Of a DNA stretch of 64,000 bases, positions 18,807-29,700 are shown piece after piece. The stretch lies in contig NZ_JAIGYQ010000001.1 of the NCBI RefSeq assembly GCF_019711685.1, positions 124,001 to 188,000 of the forward strand, read 5' to 3'. How positions within the stretch are numbered: the first letter of the stretch is position 1; each line of letters opens with the position of its first letter. The notes below the pieces were generated by a model that was not told where the DNA came from, did not search any database, and saw only the letters and a list, made by a program, of their open reading frames with translations. The stretch comes from Helicobacter turcicus (GTDB taxonomy: Bacteria; Campylobacterota; Campylobacteria; Campylobacterales; Helicobacteraceae). The position numbers were made by a program, and so were the translations under genes.

Positions 18807-18861
18807 GTTTGATTTTCTATCTCAAGCTCGGTTGAGTTGGGATAGGAAATCAAACCTATCC
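18807..18861 (+). promoter_or_regulatory. Competing hairpins downstream of the Cys leader (attenuator candidate)
   Basis: Arm 1 at 18807-18825 pairs with 18832-18855: 14 bp with one G-U pair, an internal bulge, then 5 bp, loop GCTCGG. The 3' arm also contains GGATAGG (18840-18846), which pairs with CCTATCC (18855-18861). The two folds cannot coexist. There is no clear U-tract, so control may act on translation or through Rho. Confidence 0.6.
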
Positions 18862-18913
18862 TTAAAATAGTGGAATCCTAAACGGAATCCATAAAGTTAA
18901 TTAAGGAATCATT

Positions 18914-19933
18914 ATGGGAAAGTTAAAAAACTTAATAGCGGCTGCAAGTGTGGCTGCATTAATATTTGGTGGCGGAATCTACGCAGCAGAATATCAACTG
19001 CTAAATGTCTCTTATGACCCCACAAGAGAGCTTTATAAGGAATATAATGTCGCCTTTAGCGATTATTATAAACAAAAAACAGGCGATTTAGTAAAGGTTA
19101 ATCAATCTCACGGTGGCTCTGGAACGCAAGCAAGAAGTGTTATAGATGGCTCTCCTGCTGATGTTGTTACACTAGCCTTAGCGTATGATATTGATGCAAT
19201 AGTGGAGAAAAGCGGAAAAATCAAAAAAGATTGGGAAAATTCGTTTGCTAACCATTCCGCACCTTACACTTCTACAATCGTTTTTTTGGTGCGAAAAGGG
19301 AATCCTAAAAATATTCAAAATTGGGACGATTTAATCCGTGATGATGTGAAAGTTATCACACCAAATCCTAAAACTTCAGGTGGTGCTAGATGGAATCACT
19401 TAGCTGCATATGGCTACGCGCTAAAATTGCATAATAATAATGCCACACAAGCGCAAGAATATTTAAAAAAACTTTATGCAAATGTCCCTGTGCTTGATAC
19501 TGGCGCTAGAGGTTCTACAAATACTTTTGTAAGACGTGGGCTAGGAGATGTACTAATTGCGTGGGAGAATGAAGCATATTTAGCGATAGAAAAGCTAGGA
19601 CGTGGGCAATTTGAAATAGTTACCCCAAAGATTAGCATACTAGCTGAAACTCCTGTTGCGATTGTGGATTCTGTCGTGGAATCTAAGGGAACACGTGCTG
19701 TTGCAACTGCGTATTTAGAATATCTTTATTCTAAAGAAGCACAAGAAATTATTGCAAAAAACTACTATCGCCCAACCAATGAAGAAGTCTTAAAGGCAAA
19801 CACCGCGCGATTTAAGGAGCTAGAGCTATTCACCATTAAAGACTTTGGCGGCTGGAGCGTAGCACAGGAAGAGCATTTTAGCGATGGCGGAATCTTTGAT
19901 AAAATCTTTGAATCTATTAAGACTGATAAATAA
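18914..19933 (+). CDS. sbp: Sulfate-binding periplasmic protein
   Basis: A 339-residue sulfate/thiosulfate-binding protein with an N-terminal signal peptide (about 1-24, ending near GGGIYAA). Family blocks visible are [61 protein letters not shown] and the C-terminal YRP. It delivers sulfate to CysTWA. It is the first structural gene of the operon, with AAGGAA before the ATG at 18914, 120 bases after the leader ORF stop. Its stop overlaps the cysT start (TAATG). Thiosulfate specificity (CysP) cannot be excluded. Confidence 0.93.
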   Translation: MGKLKNLIAAASVAALIFGGGIYAAEYQLLNVSYDPTRELYKEYNVAFSDYYKQKTGDLVKVNQSHGGSGTQARSVIDGSPADVVTLALAYDIDAIVEKSGKIKKDWENSFANHSAPYTSTIVFLVRKGNPKNIQNWDDLIRDDVKVITPNPKTSGGARWNHLAAYGYALKLHNNNATQAQEYLKKLYANVPVLDTGARGSTNTFVRRGLGDVLIAWENEAYLAIEKLGRGQFEIVTPKISILAETPVAIVDSVVESKGTRAVATAYLEYLYSKEAQEIIAKNYYRPTNEEVLKANTARFKELELFTIKDFGGWSVAQEEHFSDGGIFDKIFESIKTDK

Positions 19934-20751
19934 TGATAAGTTTCGTAAAACCTAGCATTATTCCGGGTTTTAAATTTAGCTTTTGCTTTGGTGTTGGCTA
20001 TTTATTCTTTTTGGTGATTGTTCCGCTTTTTACGCTAATTGCCTTTAGCTTTCAAATAGGCTTTTCTGGATTCTTGAGGGCTATTTTGGATAAACAAGTC
20101 TTAAGTGCACTTTTCTTTTCTCTTAGCACTTCTTTTTGTGCTGCTATCGTGAATCTAATCTTTGGATTCGTCATTGCGTGGAGTTTAGCAAGATATGAGT
20201 TTTTTGGAAAAAGAATTTTAGATGCGCTTGTAGATTTGCCCTTTGCACTTCCTACCGCTGTGGCTGGAATCGCACTTAGCTTTTTATTGGCAGAAAGTGG
20301 AATCCTTGGAGCCTTTCTTGGAATTTTTGGCTTTGAAGCGCAAAGGGCTAGTTTTTTTGGTGTTTGTTTAGCATTGGTGTTTATTGGAATGCCTTTTGTA
20401 GTGCGGACGCTAGAGCCTGTTATAAAAGATTTTGATGATTCTAGCTTAGAGGCTGCTATGTGCTTAGGAGCGAATTTTTGGCAGACTTTTTTCTTTGTCG
20501 TGATTCCATCTTTACTACCAGCGGCACTTACGGGATTTGCACTTGCCTTTGCTAGAGGCTTAGGAGAGTATGGCTCTGTGATTTTCATCTCTAGCAATAT
20601 TCCTTTTGAATCGCAAATCCTACCCGTTGTTATTGTTAGCAAAATAGAATCACATGATTATTTAGGAGCTAGTGTAGTTGGTGTATTTATGATTGTCGTA
20701 TCATTTTTGCTTTTATTTGCTATTGCTTATTTGCAAGGAAAGAGGAATTAA
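19933..20751 (+). CDS. cysT: Sulfate ABC transporter permease CysT
   Basis: A 272-residue inner-membrane permease with about six hydrophobic segments and the ABC-permease EAA loop (LEAAMCLGANFWQTFFFVVIP). The GLGEYGSVIFIS segment is characteristic of CysT (CysU). Its start overlaps the sbp stop and its stop overlaps the cysW start by one base, indicating coupled translation. With CysW and two CysA subunits it forms the sulfate importer. Confidence 0.93.
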   Translation: MISFVKPSIIPGFKFSFCFGVGYLFFLVIVPLFTLIAFSFQIGFSGFLRAILDKQVLSALFFSLSTSFCAAIVNLIFGFVIAWSLARYEFFGKRILDALVDLPFALPTAVAGIALSFLLAESGILGAFLGIFGFEAQRASFFGVCLALVFIGMPFVVRTLEPVIKDFDDSSLEAAMCLGANFWQTFFFVVIPSLLPAALTGFALAFARGLGEYGSVIFISSNIPFESQILPVVIVSKIESHDYLGASVVGVFMIVVSFLLLFAIAYLQGKRN

Positions 20752-21560
20752 TGCTAATAGAACCTAGATTTTTAAAACCACTTTGTCTTAGCATTATGTT
20801 GGGATTCTTAAGCATAATATTATTGCTGCCTTTAATTACATTATTTAGCGAGGCGTTTAAAGAAGGCTTTGGCGCATATTGGAATGCGATTTTAGAGGAG
20901 AACACACTAAAGGCAATTGCTCTGACTTTGATTGTGGCTTGTATTGTCCTGCCGCTAAACACATTCTTTGGAATTTTGATTGCATATTGTGTGGCAAAGT
21001 TTGATTTCTTTGGAAAACGAGTTTTAAACACACTCTTGGAAGTGCCTTTTGCAATTTCACCTGTTATTGTCGGGCTAATGTTTGTTTTGTTATTTGGAAG
21101 TAGCGGAATCTTTGGAAATACTTTAGAGAATCTTGGCATTCAAATCGTATTCGCACTCCCCGGAATCATTCTAGCAAGTGCCTTTATAACTTTTCCTTTT
21201 GTAGCAAAAGAGTTAATCCCGCTTATGCAAGAACAGGGCAAAGAAGAAGAGGAAGCCGCACTTAGTCTTGGTGCAAGTGGGTGGCAGAGCTTTTGGTTTG
21301 TTACATTACCTAATATAAAATGGGGTGTATTTTATGGAATGGTGCTAACAAATGCTAGAGTAATGGGCGAGTTTGGCGCAGTAGCGGTCGTAAGCGGTAA
21401 AATCGTTGGCGTTACGACTACGATGCCACTTTACATTGAGATTCTATATAGTGAATACGAATATATAGCCGCCTTTTGTATTGCTAGTCTTTTAACGCTT
21501 TTATCCATTTTAACGCTTGTCTTAAAGTTAGTAATCACGAGATTATCGCGGACACATTAA
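20751..21560 (+). CDS. cysW: Sulfate ABC transporter permease CysW
   Basis: A 269-residue second permease of the sulfate importer. It has hydrophobic helices throughout and an EAA-like loop ([22 protein letters not shown]). The block [15 protein letters not shown] is typical of CysW. It is translationally coupled to cysT (TAATG overlap) and followed 8 bases later by cysA. Confidence 0.93.
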   Translation: MLIEPRFLKPLCLSIMLGFLSIILLLPLITLFSEAFKEGFGAYWNAILEENTLKAIALTLIVACIVLPLNTFFGILIAYCVAKFDFFGKRVLNTLLEVPFAISPVIVGLMFVLLFGSSGIFGNTLENLGIQIVFALPGIILASAFITFPFVAKELIPLMQEQGKEEEEAALSLGASGWQSFWFVTLPNIKWGVFYGMVLTNARVMGEFGAVAVVSGKIVGVTTTMPLYIEILYSEYEYIAAFCIASLLTLLSILTLVLKLVITRLSRTH

Positions 21561-21568
21561 GGAATATT

Positions 21569-22600
21569 ATGGGCATTAAAATAGAAAATATAATTAAAAA
21601 TTTTGGTAGTTTTGTAGCGTTGGATTCTATTAATTTGGATATTAAAGAAGGAAAATTAACTGCGCTTTTAGGACCTAGCGGGAGTGGAAAGACGACTTTA
21701 CTTAGAATCATAGCAGGATTAGAGAATGCAGATGAGGGAAAAATCTCTTTTTTTGGCAAGGATATTACAAACGCACACGCAAAAGATAGAGGAATAGGAT
21801 TCGTATTTCAGCATTACGCGCTTTTTAAGCATATGAATGTGTTTGATAATATTGCTTTTGGTTTGAGGGTTCGCCCTAAAAATGTGCGACCTAGCAAGGA
21901 AGAAATAAAAAAGAAAGTCAATACACTTCTATCAATGATTCAGCTAGAATTTTTAGCAAATCGCATGCCGCACGAATTAAGTGGCGGACAAAAACAGCGC
22001 GTAGCGTTGGCTAGAGCCTTAGCTATTGAACCTAAGGTGCTTTTACTAGATGAGCCATTTGGTGCGCTAGATGCGAAAGTGAGGCAGGATTTGCGCCGTT
22101 GGCTTAGACGATTGCATGATGAGATTTCTATAACTAGCGTGTTTGTAACACACGACCAAGAGGAAGCATTAGAAGTTAGTGATGAAATTGTGATTATGCA
22201 AAATGGCAAAATAGAGCAAGTAGGTACTCCAGAATCTGTGTATGAAAATCCAGCGAATCCTTTTGTATATAGCTTTTTGGGAAATGTGAATCTTTTTTCA
22301 GGGAGAGTTGGAGAAAATGGGCTTGTTTTGGGTGAGGGAGAGACACTTTTCGTCCGCCCTCACGAGATTGAAGTATTTTTACAAAAAGAAATAGATGCGA
22401 TAGAAGCAAGAGTAATAGGACATAGAATCTTAGGAGCACGTGTGCGGCTTGATTTAATGGCACAAGGTCGTGAGATTTGCGCAGAGATTCCAAAGTTGCA
22501 ATTTGACATTTTGCGCAATAGCGGTAAAAATAGCGTATTTATCCGCTTCTTATCTTTAAAATCTTTTCAAGACAACGAATGGAGTGAATATGTTATTTGA
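21569..22600 (+). CDS. cysA: Sulfate ABC transporter ATP-binding protein CysA
   Basis: A 343-residue ATPase of the sulfate importer. Walker A is [13 protein letters not shown] near 35, the signature is [15 protein letters not shown] near 136, and Walker B with D-loop is [16 protein letters not shown]-terminal regulatory domain of about 100 residues follows, as in CysA/MalK-type ATPases. The [15 protein letters not shown] block is typical of CysA. The end overlaps the start of cysH, continuing the operon. Confidence 0.93.
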   Translation: MGIKIENIIKNFGSFVALDSINLDIKEGKLTALLGPSGSGKTTLLRIIAGLENADEGKISFFGKDITNAHAKDRGIGFVFQHYALFKHMNVFDNIAFGLRVRPKNVRPSKEEIKKKVNTLLSMIQLEFLANRMPHELSGGQKQRVALARALAIEPKVLLLDEPFGALDAKVRQDLRRWLRRLHDEISITSVFVTHDQEEALEVSDEIVIMQNGKIEQVGTPESVYENPANPFVYSFLGNVNLFSGRVGENGLVLGEGETLFVRPHEIEVFLQKEIDAIEARVIGHRILGARVRLDLMAQGREICAEIPKLQFDILRNSGKNSVFIRFLSLKSFQDNEWSEYVI

Positions 22601-23315
22601 ATATAGTATAAAACGATTTGATGAGGTTTTAAGGGAAGTTTGGGATTCTAGAGAAATTAAAAAAAGTTTAGAAAAACATAATTTCGCACTTGCATTTTCG
22701 CATCAGATAGAAGATGTAATTGCGCTTGATATGCTTTTGCAAACGCATTTTTTTAAGGAGAATTCTAAATTTTTTGAAGCTTTTACACTAGATACTAAGA
22801 AGCTTTTTAAGGAGAGTTTAGAACATCAAGAAGCAGTTGAGAAGCACTTTGGCATAAAGATCAAATCTTATTCTTCGCCACTAATTGAGCTAGAGAGAAT
22901 AGAGAAAGAACTAGGAGAATATGGAATGCGCGATAGTTTGCAAAAGCGTAAGAAATGTTGCTATGTGCGTAAAATACTACCCTTACAGAGTGCGCTAGAG
23001 GACAAGATTCTATGGATAAGCGGAATTAGAATCGCACAATCTATCACAAGAAGTGATACAAAACTATTAGAAAATGACGATAATTTCGGGCTTTATAAGG
23101 TTAATCCGCTTTTTGATTGGGAAGATTCTATGCTTTGGGAATATGTGAGTTTTAGAGGGATTCCACAGAATGCGCTGTATAAAAAGGGATTCTTAAGCAT
23201 TGGCTGCACTCCTTGTACTAGAGCAGTGGAGCAAGGAGAGGATATTCGTGCTGGACGCTGGTGGTGGGAGAGTGCAGATCATAAAGAATGCGGACTGCAT
23301 AGAAAAGATAAATAA
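22590..23315 (+). CDS. cysH: Adenylylsulfate (APS) reductase, Fe-S type
   Basis: Reduces activated sulfate to sulfite. The 241-residue protein has the cluster-binding Cys pair CC at 123-124, C206 and C209 (IGCTPC), and the catalytic ECGLH Cys at 234. This four-Cys set marks the [4Fe-4S] enzymes that use APS directly; consistently, no APS kinase (cysC) gene is present in the locus. The N-terminal ~30 residues are somewhat unusual. ATG at 22590 is chosen over GTG at 22584 because GGAG then has a 5-base spacer. It overlaps the cysA end by 11 bases. Confidence 0.9.
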   Translation: MLFEYSIKRFDEVLREVWDSREIKKSLEKHNFALAFSHQIEDVIALDMLLQTHFFKENSKFFEAFTLDTKKLFKESLEHQEAVEKHFGIKIKSYSSPLIELERIEKELGEYGMRDSLQKRKKCCYVRKILPLQSALEDKILWISGIRIAQSITRSDTKLLENDDNFGLYKVNPLFDWEDSMLWEYVSFRGIPQNALYKKGFLSIGCTPCTRAVEQGEDIRAGRWWWESADHKECGLHRKDK

Positions 23316-23480
23316 AGATAGTCTTTTTAGTAAATTAATGTTGCAAATTCACTGGAGATGTATTTTATGGCTCAATATGGTAGCGGAAGTCAAAATGACA
23401 ATTAGAAAATTTTTACTAAAATTTGTTAGAATCAGTTAGAATTATTTTCTATTAGTTTAAATCACAAATTAAGGGGTAAA

Positions 23481-24860
23481 ATGAGACAAAAAGAGAGAAT
23501 GCATATAGTAATAACAGGGCATGTAGATCATGGCAAATCGACACTTGTTGGGAGATTGTTAGCAGATACAAATTCACTTCCGCAAGGAAAGCTAGAATCT
23601 ATTAAAGAATCCTGTGCAAAAAATGCGAGACCTTTTGAATATTCTATGCTACTTGACGCACTAGAAGATGAACAAAAGCAAGGCATTACGATAGATTCTG
23701 CGCGCATATTTTTTAAAAGCGATTCAAGAGAGTATGTAATAATTGACGCACCAGGACACATTGAATTTTTACGCAACATGTTAAGTGGGGCAAGTCGAGC
23801 GGCAGCAGCTGTGCTAGTTATTGATGCAAAAGAGGGCGTTGCGGAGAATTCTAAGAGACATGGAATGCTTCTTTCATTGCTAGGAATTGCGCAAGTTATC
23901 GTTGTGGTAAATAAACTTGATATGCTAAACTATGATGAAAGTGCATTTTGTGCGATTAGAGACGAGTATTTAAGATTCTTAAAAACATTAGATGTAAAGC
24001 CTCTTGCTGTGATTCCAATCTCCGCAAGAGAGGGCGATAATATCGCAAAACCCTCCTCCAAAATGAAGTGGTTTTTGGGTGGCACATTGCTAGAGGCGTT
24101 AGATTCTTTAAAAAATACGAAAGACGATAAAGAAGGCAATTTTATCCTGCCATTGCAAGATGTGTACAGATTTAGCAATGAAAATGATGAGCGGCGAATT
24201 TATGCAGGAAGCGTGGTAGGTGGCAGGGCTAGACTTAATGATAAAGTCGTGTTTTTACCTAGTTTTAAAGAGGCTACGATAGCTAAATTTGAGAGTTGGA
24301 ATGCACCAAATAGCGAAGTTATAGAGGCTGGAGAGGCTGTTGGAATCTCCTTAAAAGAAGATATTTATGTAAAAAGCGGTGAAGTGATGGTAAGAAAAGA
24401 TGAGAATCCGCTTTTAAAAGTCGCAAGAAAAATATGTGTAAATCTCATTTGGCTAGGTAATTTACCGCTAGAATCTGGGCGGGAATATCTTTTTAAATTA
24501 GGTAGCGTCAAAGTTAAGGCGTATTTGGCTGGGATTGAGAGAGTTTTACATATTAGCGAAGATGAAGTTAATGTAGAATCTAAACCTATAAAACTTACAA
24601 AAAACGAAGCTGGGACGATTATCTTAGAGTTAAAGCATCCTGTGGCACTCTGCACTTTTAAAGAGAATCAAAATCTAGGTCGTTTTGTGCTTGTAGATGG
24701 CTTTGATGCTGCAGCTGGCGGGATCGTGTTAGAAGTGCTAAGTGAAACTTTAGATGGACAAGGTGAAATAGATTCTGCCCTTAAGCACATAAGCGAAATT
24801 AAAGAGTTTGAAGAAGAGCTTTTTGCATTGCTTAGAAAGTATTTTCCACATAGATTTTAG
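23481..24860 (+). CDS. cysN: ATP sulfurylase large subunit (GTPase) CysN
   Basis: A 459-residue EF-Tu-like GTPase that drives the sulfate adenylylation carried out by CysD. The G1 motif GHVDHGKS is at 13-20, DAPGH (G3) near 90 and NKLDML (G4) near 145; two beta-barrel domains follow. It is separated from cysH by 165 bases, which may hold another promoter. It precedes cysD by 8 bases, the reverse of the common cysD-cysN order. There is no fused kinase domain at the C-terminus. Confidence 0.92.
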   Translation: MRQKERMHIVITGHVDHGKSTLVGRLLADTNSLPQGKLESIKESCAKNARPFEYSMLLDALEDEQKQGITIDSARIFFKSDSREYVIIDAPGHIEFLRNMLSGASRAAAAVLVIDAKEGVAENSKRHGMLLSLLGIAQVIVVVNKLDMLNYDESAFCAIRDEYLRFLKTLDVKPLAVIPISAREGDNIAKPSSKMKWFLGGTLLEALDSLKNTKDDKEGNFILPLQDVYRFSNENDERRIYAGSVVGGRARLNDKVVFLPSFKEATIAKFESWNAPNSEVIEAGEAVGISLKEDIYVKSGEVMVRKDENPLLKVARKICVNLIWLGNLPLESGREYLFKLGSVKVKAYLAGIERVLHISEDEVNVESKPIKLTKNEAGTIILELKHPVALCTFKENQNLGRFVLVDGFDAAAGGIVLEVLSETLDGQGEIDSALKHISEIKEFEEELFALLRKYFPHRF

Positions 24861-24868
24861 GAGAAAAA

Positions 24869-25750
24869 ATGGATAAATTAGGGAAATTAGAAGCACAAAG
24901 TATATTTATTTTAAGAGAGGCTTATCGTAATTTTAAGAATCTTGCTATGTTATGGAGCATTGGTAAAGATTCCACAGTGCTTTTATGGTTAGCAAAAAAG
25001 GCGTTTTTTGGGCATGTGCCTTTTGAACTCATTCATATTGATACTAAATATAAAGTTCCAGAGATGATTGCTTATCGCGATAGAATTGCAAGAGAGCTGA
25101 AGTTGCGCTTGGTTGTCGGGCAAAATAAAGAAGCACTACAGCTAAAGCAGACATTTCCAGATGGCAATGTAGATAGAATCGTTTGCTGTAAAAACCTAAA
25201 AGCAATTCCGCTTAATCACACGTTAGATGGCACTTGGGAACGCATAGTTTATGACCCAAAGAGTGATAGCTGGAATGTGCTAGAGAAAGCAGATCCTTAT
25301 AATGCCGTGATTGTTGGAGTTCGCAGTGATGAAGAGGGTAGCCGTAGCAAAGAGAGGGTGTTCTCGACACGAGATAAATCACATGAATGGGACGCCTCTA
25401 GTCAGCCACCAGAGCTGTGGAATCTCTATAAGACAGAATTTGCACCAGGGACACATGTGCGCGTGCATCCGTTGCTTGAATGGACAGAGTTAAATATTTG
25501 GGAATACATAGAGCGTGAGAATATCCCCGTGATTCCAATTTATTTTGACCAAGGATTAGGCGAAAGATACCGCTCTCTTGGTTGTTATCCTTGCACAAAT
25601 CCTGTGGCAAGTAATGCTAAGAATCCTAGAGAAATAATTGATGAATTAACTAGTGGCAAGTTTAAAGATATAGCCGAGAGAAGCGGTAGAGCGCAAGATA
25701 AAGACGGCGGCGGAACTTTGGAGGCTTTACGCAAAGAAGGATATATGTAA
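24869..25750 (+). CDS. cysD: ATP sulfurylase small subunit CysD
   Basis: A 293-residue PP-loop adenylyltransferase forming APS from sulfate and ATP with CysN. The blocks SIGKDSTVLLWLAKKAF (PP-loop) and LLEWTELNIWEYIERENIPVIPIYFD, and the end GRAQDKDGGGTLEALRKEGYM, are diagnostic of CysD. GGAG lies before the ATG at 24869. It is the last gene of the sulfate locus; accessory DNA begins right after it. Confidence 0.95.
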   Translation: MDKLGKLEAQSIFILREAYRNFKNLAMLWSIGKDSTVLLWLAKKAFFGHVPFELIHIDTKYKVPEMIAYRDRIARELKLRLVVGQNKEALQLKQTFPDGNVDRIVCCKNLKAIPLNHTLDGTWERIVYDPKSDSWNVLEKADPYNAVIVGVRSDEEGSRSKERVFSTRDKSHEWDASSQPPELWNLYKTEFAPGTHVRVHPLLEWTELNIWEYIERENIPVIPIYFDQGLGERYRSLGCYPCTNPVASNAKNPREIIDELTSGKFKDIAERSGRAQDKDGGGTLEALRKEGYM

Positions 25751-26085
25751 GAATTTGTATGAAATATTGTTGCTCTACTCCAGTCGGATTTTTTAAATAT
25801 TTATGAAAACAAAATACAAAATAGATTCAAGCATTGCTCGTTGCAATGAAAAATATTCTTGGGATATGGCAGCTAAAAAAAGAAATCATTATTTCTCTAC
25901 GCTCCAAAATGTGTAAGATTAAGAAGACTAAAAGATTATGATAAAAAATGCAAGATATTGAACAAAAAGAATTGGAAATATTCTTTATTATTTATTTAAT
26001 TTCTTATCAAAAATTGCTCTAAAGTAAAAAGAAAAAATCTCTATTTTTAAAAGATCAATTTTTTATTTTAATATTATAATTTTGC
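25751..26085. other. Intergenic stretch after cysD, no gene seen
   Basis: A 335-base AT-rich interval between cysD and the hsdS relic. I see only short frames without ribosome binding sites, no strong terminator hairpin and no tRNA. It marks the junction between the sulfate locus and the accessory region. Confidence 0.5.
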
Positions 26086-26714
26086 TTATAATATCAGGAG
26101 ATAGTATCGTTTATCTATATAAGAAACACATACTCTTACACCTCCATCTTTTACTAAAGATTTTTGATAAAAGTAAATTTGTGTAATATTTTTACCTTTT
26201 TCGGTGTTATAATCCCCAAATTTTCCAATTTTCCAATTTTCCAATTTTCCAATTTTCCAATTTTCCAATCGTTGCGGTTGGGATTATTTATAAAGGCGTG
26301 GCGGAATAGCGTTTGGGCTAAAGATTCTAAAGTTTTGTTTTGGCGATGGAGTAAGTCTATCTTATCATCAAAACTACTTAGAATCTCTGCAATTTGTTAT
26401 TGGACTTTAAGGGGAGGGATGGGGATTGTGAGGTTTTCTATATCGTTACTAGAAGTATTTGCTTGATTACCGCTGCTAGATGAACGACTAGATAAGTCGT
26501 TATGAATACCTTCTGTTTTAAAGAGAAAATATAAGAAATTCTTGTCAACATTTTTTACAATTATTTTTCCAACTCTTTGGTTTAAAAGCACAATTTGTTT
26601 ATGTCTATATTTAGATATTTATCCTACAACTTGACTTTTTGTGTGCGGGTGATTTCCTGTTAGGCTAATTAGAATATCATTTTCTTTATATTAAGAATTT
26701 TTCCAATTTTTCAT
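26086..26714 (-). pseudogene. Broken type I restriction specificity gene (hsdS relic)
   Basis: Read on the minus strand, fragments of a type I specificity subunit appear in order: KENDILISLTGNHPHTKSQ, then QRVGKIIVKNVDKNFLYFLF, then GNQANTSSNDIENLTIPIPP, then QIAEILSSFDDKIDLLHRQN, then a WKIGKL repeat that leads into a second recognition-domain start. In-frame stops occur after QVVG and after PPLKVQ (a TAA where the family has Glu). Most of the first recognition domain and nearly all of the second are missing. A possible start ATGAAAAATTGG directly abuts the stop of the polyvalent protein gene at 26715. Confidence 0.8.
26221..26268. repeat. Six tandem copies of TTTTCCAA
   Basis: Six perfect 8-bp units lie within the hsdS relic. 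On the minus strand 24 bases (three units) encode ENWKIGKL, so six units give two copies of that octapeptide in frame. A change of one unit would shift the frame. Confidence 0.95.
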
Positions 26715-29700
26715 TTAAATTTTTACATATTCCTTTGGTTCGCGCAAATTTGGCACAGGATAATCCGCTTCTTTGAAATATTCATAATAAGCCTTTAGCT
26801 CCTCTTTTGGATTCCCTAAAAATGCATGTTTTGTATCTTGGCTTAGCAAATCCTCTGCATAGTTTAACACCGCGCGCTTAAGTTTGATATTCTTAGCATT
26901 TGTCTTTTGTGGTATAATTGCTTCAAGGTTAGATACTGCATTGTCCGATTTATCTGTAATCTTAGGCTTGGGTGAAAGTGTGCCTAAGTCCTCTTCTTTA
27001 ATTGCCTTTTCTAATTGTGGTATAATGTCGCTTAGGTTTCCTAAAGGTTCTTTAGGTGTAAAAGTGTCGTGGTAGGAAGTCTCGGCATTTTCCTTTTCAT
27101 AAGCGGTTATAATCCACTCATTATCGCCCTTTCCATTCCAACCCTTACTTAATCCGATTCTAAATTCTTTTGTATTGTCTTTAAAAATCAATGTATGGAC
27201 ATTATTTTTTGTTTCTAGCTCCGCATTTTCTATCATCTTAGGCAGAGATTCTACAAACTCTAACGCCTTTTGTTCGGCTTCTTGTGCGCTTAATCCCTCT
27301 TTTATAAATTCGCTTTTTCTTTTATCCATAATGTGCGCTAGTCCAAAGCCTTTGTGCGCTTCTTTGTCGGTTATTTCTCCCCATACTAAATCAATCTCTC
27401 CACTTCCGCTTAACTCCTCTAAATCCTCTCTATAAAACGCTCCTGCAACTTGTCCTTTAAATGTGCCTTGAGCCTTTTCTTCTTCGCTTAGTTTTCCTAA
27501 GCTCTTGCGCTTAGAAAAATCCTCTGCTTCTGCTAGAATCTTTTTTATTGCTCCGCTTCCATCGCGATAATACTCGGCATAATTTGTTCCAAAGTCTTTA
27601 ATGGGGGTGATATTATAAGTATTTTGTATAGATTCTCGCACCTTTTTAATATCATTTACTATATTGTCAGTATAATACCCATCTTTCTTAAGCTTATTAA
27701 TATAAGCACTATCGCTTTGGTATTTGTTGGAATAAAGTTTAAGCCTTTGGTGTGTAACATCTGCAAAAATGTCTAAATTATTGCTTTTAGCAATTTGCTT
27801 TTGTAGCTTCTCCTCTAAATCTTTAATTTCTGCTTTTATAGCTTCTTGGCTTTGTTTTGCTTTATTTTTCTCCAAAAGAATAGCGTCTAGGGCTTTTTGC
27901 AATATTTGAATTTCCCTAGAAGCATCTTTTTCTTTGTAATCTTTATAAACTTCAAGGGTATTTTTTATGCTCTCTTCTGATCTTAGGTTTGGAGTGCGTT
28001 TTACAAGTTTCCCATTAACCCTTTCTTTCCAATGTAAAATAATGCGGTTTTCATCTTCCCTCCATTCTTTTTGTAAGGATTCCAAAATGGGTTTAATTTG
28101 TGCCTTATAAGGCTGTTTTTGTTCTGCTTCTTTAATTGCCTTTTCTAATTGTGGTATAATGTCGCTAGTATTGTTTATCATTTGGCTTTCAAGATTAAGG
28201 CTTGGAATCGTGCTAGGGCGTTGGCTATGGGATAGCAATACCTCTGAGTTTAAACTCTTAGCTAAAGCAAAAGAATTAGCACTTGGCTCATAACCAATGG
28301 ATAGCGTTTGAGCTTTGGCTTTTGTATTTTTGTAACTCATAGAATCTTTATAATTCCCCATTCCTTTAAAAAGCGTTTTAAACCCTAACTCATTATTCTT
28401 TTTCTTAATCTGTTCTACCGCGACAAAATACCCATTCACTTGTTTATAGCTAACAAGCACATTACTACCGCTATTATCTGCGCTTTTTAGTGTTTCGTCT
28501 GCGTTTTTTACATACTCTCTATACTTTGCAATATCGGAATATTCCACTGCTTGTTGTCCACTTTTTTGTGCTAGATTAGATTGCGCTCCGTGCCTTTTTA
28601 ATGTGTGGTTGATTGCGTTAGAATCTATTGTTACACGCACATCTTGCGGATATTTAAACCCTAAAGCCTCCGCTTCCTCTTGACTTAGCTTTTCAATAGC
28701 AACCTTTTTATTTTGTTTTTGTATATATTCCACTACTTCTGGTGTAAAGTTTTCTTGTTCAATGATTTGCATTTCGCGCCCTTTTTGTGCGCTTGTGTCT
28801 ATGAGTTGCTTGATTTCCTCTTTGATTCCTTGCTTTTGTGGAATCTGTGTCGATTGTGGTATAATTGCGTTTTGGTAGCCCAAGCCTTGCGTGTCTTGTT
28901 TGCTACCCTGCCGAATGAAAGCTTGGATAATGTCGGTATCTAATCCCTCAAACTCTTTTAAAATCGTGTTGATTTTGTTTGTCTTAAACCCTGTAAGTAA
29001 AGTTTTATCATTATCCTTTGTCGCTAAAAGATAAAAGAAGTCTTTGCCATCTGTAAATTTCTTAATCCTCTTTTCTTTTGCAACTTTGTTTTCTATTTTA
29101 TCAAATTTAAAGTCTGGATTCTTAAAAGTAGGCTCTACAAGATTTAAATACATTAAGCGACTTTTATCATCGTTTTTGCTTTGTAGGTGTTTGATGAAGT
29201 TTTCTTTGTTTTGAAAATTATCTAAAGCTTTTAAAAACTCATCTACACTTAGGATTTTCGGCATTTGCGCTGGTGCTAATTGTTCTAAAGATTCTTTTAA
29301 CTTCTCTTTGTCTTGTTTGGTTAAAGTCTCTTTTGCTTGGCTTTGTGCATTGTAGCTTGTTTGCGTTCTTTCTTTTGGCTTTAATTCCTCCCTTGTCGGA
29401 TTTACTAGCTTGAATTCCTCTGCTTCTACTTCGTTTTTGCGCTTTAGTTCTAGTAGCTTTTGCTCTTTTGCCTTAAATGTAGCGGAATCGGGCTTTAATG
29501 TGCTTAGTTGGTCTTGTAGTTTTGCGATGAGATTTCCCCTTGCATTATACCTTTTATAAGCGATTTGCTTTTGAAGTGGCGCAGATTGTATGATTTCAAC
29601 ATCTATAATTTCGTCTGCATTTAGCTTTTGTGGAATCTGTGTGGATTGTGGTATAATGCTATCATCAGTTTTTACAATAGACGATTCGGATTTTATCCCA

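Noticed and set aside
20052-21139. Long minus-strand frames inside cysT and cysW (up to 196 codons)
   Set aside because: Lys/Ser-rich antisense shadows of membrane-protein genes, without start sites or recognisable domains.
25866-25916. 16-codon ORF after cysD
   Set aside because: No ribosome binding site, no conserved feature, and in a region without other coding signals.
26221-26268. CRISPR-like array
   Set aside because: Units are 8 bp without spacers, inside a decayed hsdS gene; no cas genes.
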